Part shown: positions 13,654-15,731 of the stretch, piece by piece | Layout: the number at the start of each line of letters is the position of its first letter | Numbering within the stretch: the first letter of the stretch is position 1 | DNA from: Verrucomicrobiota bacterium | Lineage (GTDB): Bacteria; Verrucomicrobiota; Verrucomicrobiia; Chthoniobacterales; UBA10450 | NCBI GenBank assembly: GCA_003219095.1 | Contig: QHPM01000224.1 | Coordinates: forward strand, 1-15,731 | Reading direction: 5' to 3' | Length of the DNA: 15,731 nt | Made by a program: the position numbers and the translations under genes | The notes under the pieces: generated by a model | What the model saw: the letters and a program-made list of their open reading frames with translations, nothing else | What the model was told of the DNA's origin: nothing | The model's database searches: none

Positions 13654-13963
13654 GCCAACGCTCTATCGGAAGGCGGAACGCACGGCAATAACAATTGTAC
13701 GAGCATAATCGGGGAGCGATAGTCGACACCCGATCAATTCAAATAATATTGGCCAATCCTGTGGTCATGTCTTCGAATGGAACAGAATGCTTATTTTCTC
13801 CGCTGAGCTCACCAGGGCGGCACATCCCTCACATTTCGATAGAGAGGGGCATCCCAGTCTCCAATTCCGCCAAATTTTTCTATTTGCCTCCACGGCACGC
13901 TCGAGTGCTGTCGCGGTCAATTCTCCTTTTTCGCATCGTCGCCGTTGGCGATAACCGACGCTT
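13654..13963. other. 310-bp non-coding region between DUF4383 and SET genes
   Basis: No convincing gene is seen on either strand. The part at about 13686-13752 is clearly richer in A+T than its surroundings (for example TTCAAATAATATTGGCCAAT near 13737) and is the likely place for the divergent promoters, but I cannot pick firm -35/-10 boxes. No repeat of the families seen elsewhere is present. Confidence 0.4.
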
Positions 13964-14482
13964 GTGAACGAAATTCCCTTTTCCTGGCGCTCGCCCAAAA
14001 CGGAAGTGCGGCAAAGTCCGATTCACGGCAAAGGGCGATTTGCTGTCGCCGATATTGCCAAAGGCGAGATAGTGATGATCAAAGGCGGTCACATCGTCAG
14101 TCGCGATTTTCTGGAACGCGAAGTCACGCCCAAGCTTGGCTCAGTCGAGGTCCAGATTGGCGACGATTTTTTCATCGCACCGGTTAGGCAAGAGGAACGG
14201 GAAGGTTCGATGCTCTACACTAACCATTCGTGCGACGCCAACCTCGGCCTGCGCGGTAATATTACCTTCGTCGCTATTCGCGATATTCGCGCCGGTGAAG
14301 AACTTACCCACGATTGGTGTGTGACGGATGACGACAGCTACAAAATCGAATGCAAATGCGGCTCATCCAATTGCCGTCGCATTCTTACCGGCAAAGACTG
14401 GCAGCGGCCCGACCTGCAAGCACGCTATCACGGTTATTTCGCTACTTACCTTGCCGATAAGATTGCGGCGCGCTTTCACTGA
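13964..14482 (+). CDS. SET-domain protein, putative lysine methyltransferase
   Basis: This 172-residue protein carries a compact but complete SET domain. HGKGRFAVADIAKGE (21-35) is the SET-N GxG strand, NHSCDAN (87-93) is the NHSCxPN cofactor-binding/pseudoknot motif, and GEELTHDWCV (111-120) matches the GEELxxDY motif, with the usual catalytic Tyr replaced by Trp. CKCGSSNCRR (~130-139) is a post-SET cysteine cluster that normally binds zinc with an upstream Cys. SET enzymes transfer methyl from S-adenosylmethionine to lysine in proteins; bacterial targets are mostly unknown. I chose the GTG at 13964 since homology begins shortly after (EVRQSPIHGKG). It has its own upstream region and no co-directional neighbour. 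Whether it is active is uncertain because of the Tyr-to-Trp change, which depends on my alignment. Confidence 0.85.
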   Translation: MNEIPFSWRSPKTEVRQSPIHGKGRFAVADIAKGEIVMIKGGHIVSRDFLEREVTPKLGSVEVQIGDDFFIAPVRQEEREGSMLYTNHSCDANLGLRGNITFVAIRDIRAGEELTHDWCVTDDDSYKIECKCGSSNCRRILTGKDWQRPDLQARYHGYFATYLADKIAARFH

Positions 14483-14722
14483 AAAACGCGCGTTCGGTAG
14501 CAATGCCGGCCCGCGCGGCCGCACTCCCCTTTTCTTTCCGGTTGGTGATGCCGGAATGGCGCAGGAGATTGGCGTTTCGAGTTGCCGCATTCAGGTAAAA
14601 CCGTGCTCGCGCGCAATCAAAAGAACGGAGAAATGATCGGCAAATTTATCTGGAACGGCAAAAAAAGTTTGTGGAGGAGAAGGAAGGAAGGACTACCTCC
14701 GCCAGGCTGGGCGCGCCACCAA
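14483..14722. other. Convergent intergenic region between SET and sugar-kinase genes
   Basis: This 240-base gap separates two convergent genes. I see no supported gene. GGCCCGCGCGGCC near 14509 followed by a pyrimidine-rich CTCCCCTTTTCTTTCC could be a weak terminator for the SET gene. A purine-rich tract GGAGGAGAAGGAAGGAAGGA (~14673-14692) lies near the kinase end. Confidence 0.3.
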
Positions 14723-15412
14723 CTACAAAATTCGCCAACGCGGTTTTCCTGTTTTGCGAGCTGTTTCCCACAACCGACAACCACCAAGAAATGCATTGCG
14801 GTTGTCGCCTTTCTTCACGCCGCGAGGCAATCGCTTCATCTTTTTCACGTTGCCGCCACCGAGGACAACCGTATCGGCGACGAAAGAAAGTTTCAGCTGC
14901 TTGATACAGTAAAGCACTTCCTTGCGCCACGCTTTTTCGCCAAGCCGCTCAAGCCCGTCTATGCCGAGCCAGTCTTCAATTTTGCGATGTTCGCGGTAGG
15001 GCAGATCACCGAGCTCGAGCGGCAAAAGGTTGCTATTCCAAACAAGGGCCGCGCCGAGACCGGTGCCCAACCCAAGAAAAAGCATATGGCCCCGAATGTG
15101 ACTCCCCAGCGCCTGCATGGCGGCGTCGTTAATGACCCGAGTGGGCTTTTTGAGCGCGCGACTAAAATTGAACCCGATCCAACCTTTGCCGAGATGTTTC
15201 GGTTCCTTGACGATCTTGCCGTTGCGCACAACTGAAGGAAACCCGATGGAAACGCTGGCGAACTTTATCTCCGTCGCGGTCTCGTGAAATTTTTTGACGA
15301 AATCGCGCGGCGTCATGTCCGGTCCGGAATCGAATTTCAATTTGTCCTTCGCCGACATCAGCAATTTAACGTGGCTGCCACCGATATCGACGACGAGAAC
15401 GTTGCGCTTCAT
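14723..15412 (-). CDS. ROK-type sugar kinase, polyphosphate-glucokinase-like
   Basis: A complete 229-residue protein. It opens MKRNVLVVDIGGSHVKLL, with the phosphate-1 loop DIGGSHVK at 9-16, then SIGFPSVVRNGKI with PKHLGKGW, INDAAMQALG (Asp96 the likely catalytic base) and the phosphate-2 loop LGLGTGLGAAL at 114-123. The C-terminal part has LELGDLPYREHRKIEDWLG and VVLGGGNVKKMKRLP, then DNRNAFLGGCRLWE. This arrangement, including the VLGGGNxKKxxxLP element, resembles polyphosphate/ATP glucokinases within the ROK family; the ROK zinc-finger motif is absent, as is usual in that group. The probable reaction is glucose plus polyphosphate or ATP to glucose 6-phosphate, in the cytosol. The start is the ATG at 15412, directly before VDIGGS. 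The gene upstream on the same strand ends 24 bases away, so the two are probably cotranscribed. Confidence 0.83.
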   Translation of the reverse strand: MKRNVLVVDIGGSHVKLLMSAKDKLKFDSGPDMTPRDFVKKFHETATEIKFASVSIGFPSVVRNGKIVKEPKHLGKGWIGFNFSRALKKPTRVINDAAMQALGSHIRGHMLFLGLGTGLGAALVWNSNLLPLELGDLPYREHRKIEDWLGIDGLERLGEKAWRKEVLYCIKQLKLSFVADTVVLGGGNVKKMKRLPRGVKKGDNRNAFLGGCRLWETARKTGKPRWRIL

Positions 15413-15436
15413 CGCGCGGCCTTGAGCAGGTAAGAA

Positions 15437-15731
15437 TTACTCGCCGATCCCTATTGACCGGCCCAGACGTTTAAAAACGCTGCCGCGCTCCCCCTTTTCG
15501 GAAGCGGCCGGGGGCCAGCACTCGACAATCTCGAGCTCAACGAAACGGAAGAGGGTCAAGCCGGCGAATTTCAAATCCAGCCGAAGATTGCGCGCGATCT
15601 GGGCGATGGAGCGGGCGCCGTTGAATTGCGAGGCGAATTGCGCTTCGGCCACGGTAAGCCGCAGCTTTTGGATACGCTCAAAACCGTCGCGCGTATAAGC
15701 GGGAATCCAGGCCGGGTCATAATTAGCTTTG
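15437..15731 (-). CDS. Unrecognised protein, C-terminal 97 residues (runs off window)
   Basis: The minus-strand frame is open from the window edge to the stop at 15437. It reads from KANYDPAWIPAYTRDGFER through LRLTVAEAQFASQFNGARSI to IAQIARNLRLDLKFAGLTLF and RFVELEIVECWPP, then a charged tail. The stretch FNGARSIAQIARNLRLDLKF followed by a predicted helix and LEIVE looks like a small winged-helix module of the kind (DG-x-S-x-x-IA...LxxxxLxExx) found at the ends of DUF4388-like and other regulatory proteins. That is a similarity by eye only. It sits 24 bases upstream of the sugar kinase on the same strand, so they probably share a transcript. The start of the gene is outside the window; a GTG at 15652 is internal to the frame. 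Confidence 0.55.
   Translation of the reverse strand, partial: KANYDPAWIPAYTRDGFERIQKLRLTVAEAQFASQFNGARSIAQIARNLRLDLKFAGLTLFRFVELEIVECWPPAASEKGERGSVFKRLGRSIGIGE

Noticed and set aside
14582..15235. Plus-strand open frame of 217 codons over the sugar-kinase gene
   Set aside because: It is the antisense of the ROK kinase motifs (DIGGSHVK, LGTGLG) and has no recognisable domain.

Overview
The window looks like a chromosomal piece of a soil-type Verrucomicrobiota bacterium (Spartobacteria/Chthoniobacterales-like). The basis is gene content and protein style: GTP-type PEP carboxykinase, a tandem double-length UvrA, a rhomboid-like protein with a C-terminal helical tail, a circularly permuted ATP-grasp/alpha-E pair, moderately high GC, few clear Shine-Dalgarno sites and very many small palindromic repeats. 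This assignment is inference from recalled families, not a search. There are no rRNAs, tRNAs, transposases, phage genes or CRISPR arrays.

Layout. 1-120 (-): N-terminal end of mazG, cut by the window edge, with its start codon lying inside a palindromic repeat (116-196). 200-919 (-): DUF2270 membrane protein. 973-1434 (+): PTS EIIA-like protein. 1426-2271 (-): rhomboid-like membrane protein lacking the catalytic residues, overlapping the EIIA gene tail to tail. 2449-4153 (+): pckG, broken by an internal deletion with a frame change. 4163-4273: palindromic repeat. 4330-10306 (+): tandem uvrA (four ABC ATPase halves) in two overlapping frames. 10362-11809 (+): circularly permuted ATP-grasp gene with a one-base frameshift. 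11884-12885 (+): alpha-E (DUF403) gene. 12994-13179 (+): small lipoprotein. 13273-13653 (-): DUF4383 membrane protein. 13964-14482 (+): SET-domain protein. 14723-15412 (-): ROK/polyphosphate-glucokinase-like kinase. 15437-15731 (-): C-terminal end of an unrecognised protein.

How the genes fit together. pckG (gluconeogenesis), the EIIA-like regulator and the sugar kinase point to central carbon metabolism; uvrA and mazG to DNA repair and nucleotide-pool cleaning. The ATP-grasp and alpha-E genes form the usual pair thought to make or attach a peptide, here without the transglutaminase partner that often follows.

The most unusual feature is the repeats. Five palindromic elements of four sequence types (70-120 bp, inverted ends of 9-25 bp) sit inside uvrA, and all are translated in frame, mostly at domain borders or surface loops. 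Two belong to one family, have the same orientation and are read in the same frame through their centre and 3' end (shared KVTQR and AQDD residues). Further copies or relatives lie at the mazG start, after pckG, and at the ATP-grasp stop. This resembles the protein-coding palindromic elements known from Rickettsia. Alongside them are four lesions in three neighbouring genes; two of the deletion junctions share the same ten bases. Either this lineage is shedding and gaining palindromic elements inside genes, or the assembly collapsed at hairpins; the sequence alone cannot decide.
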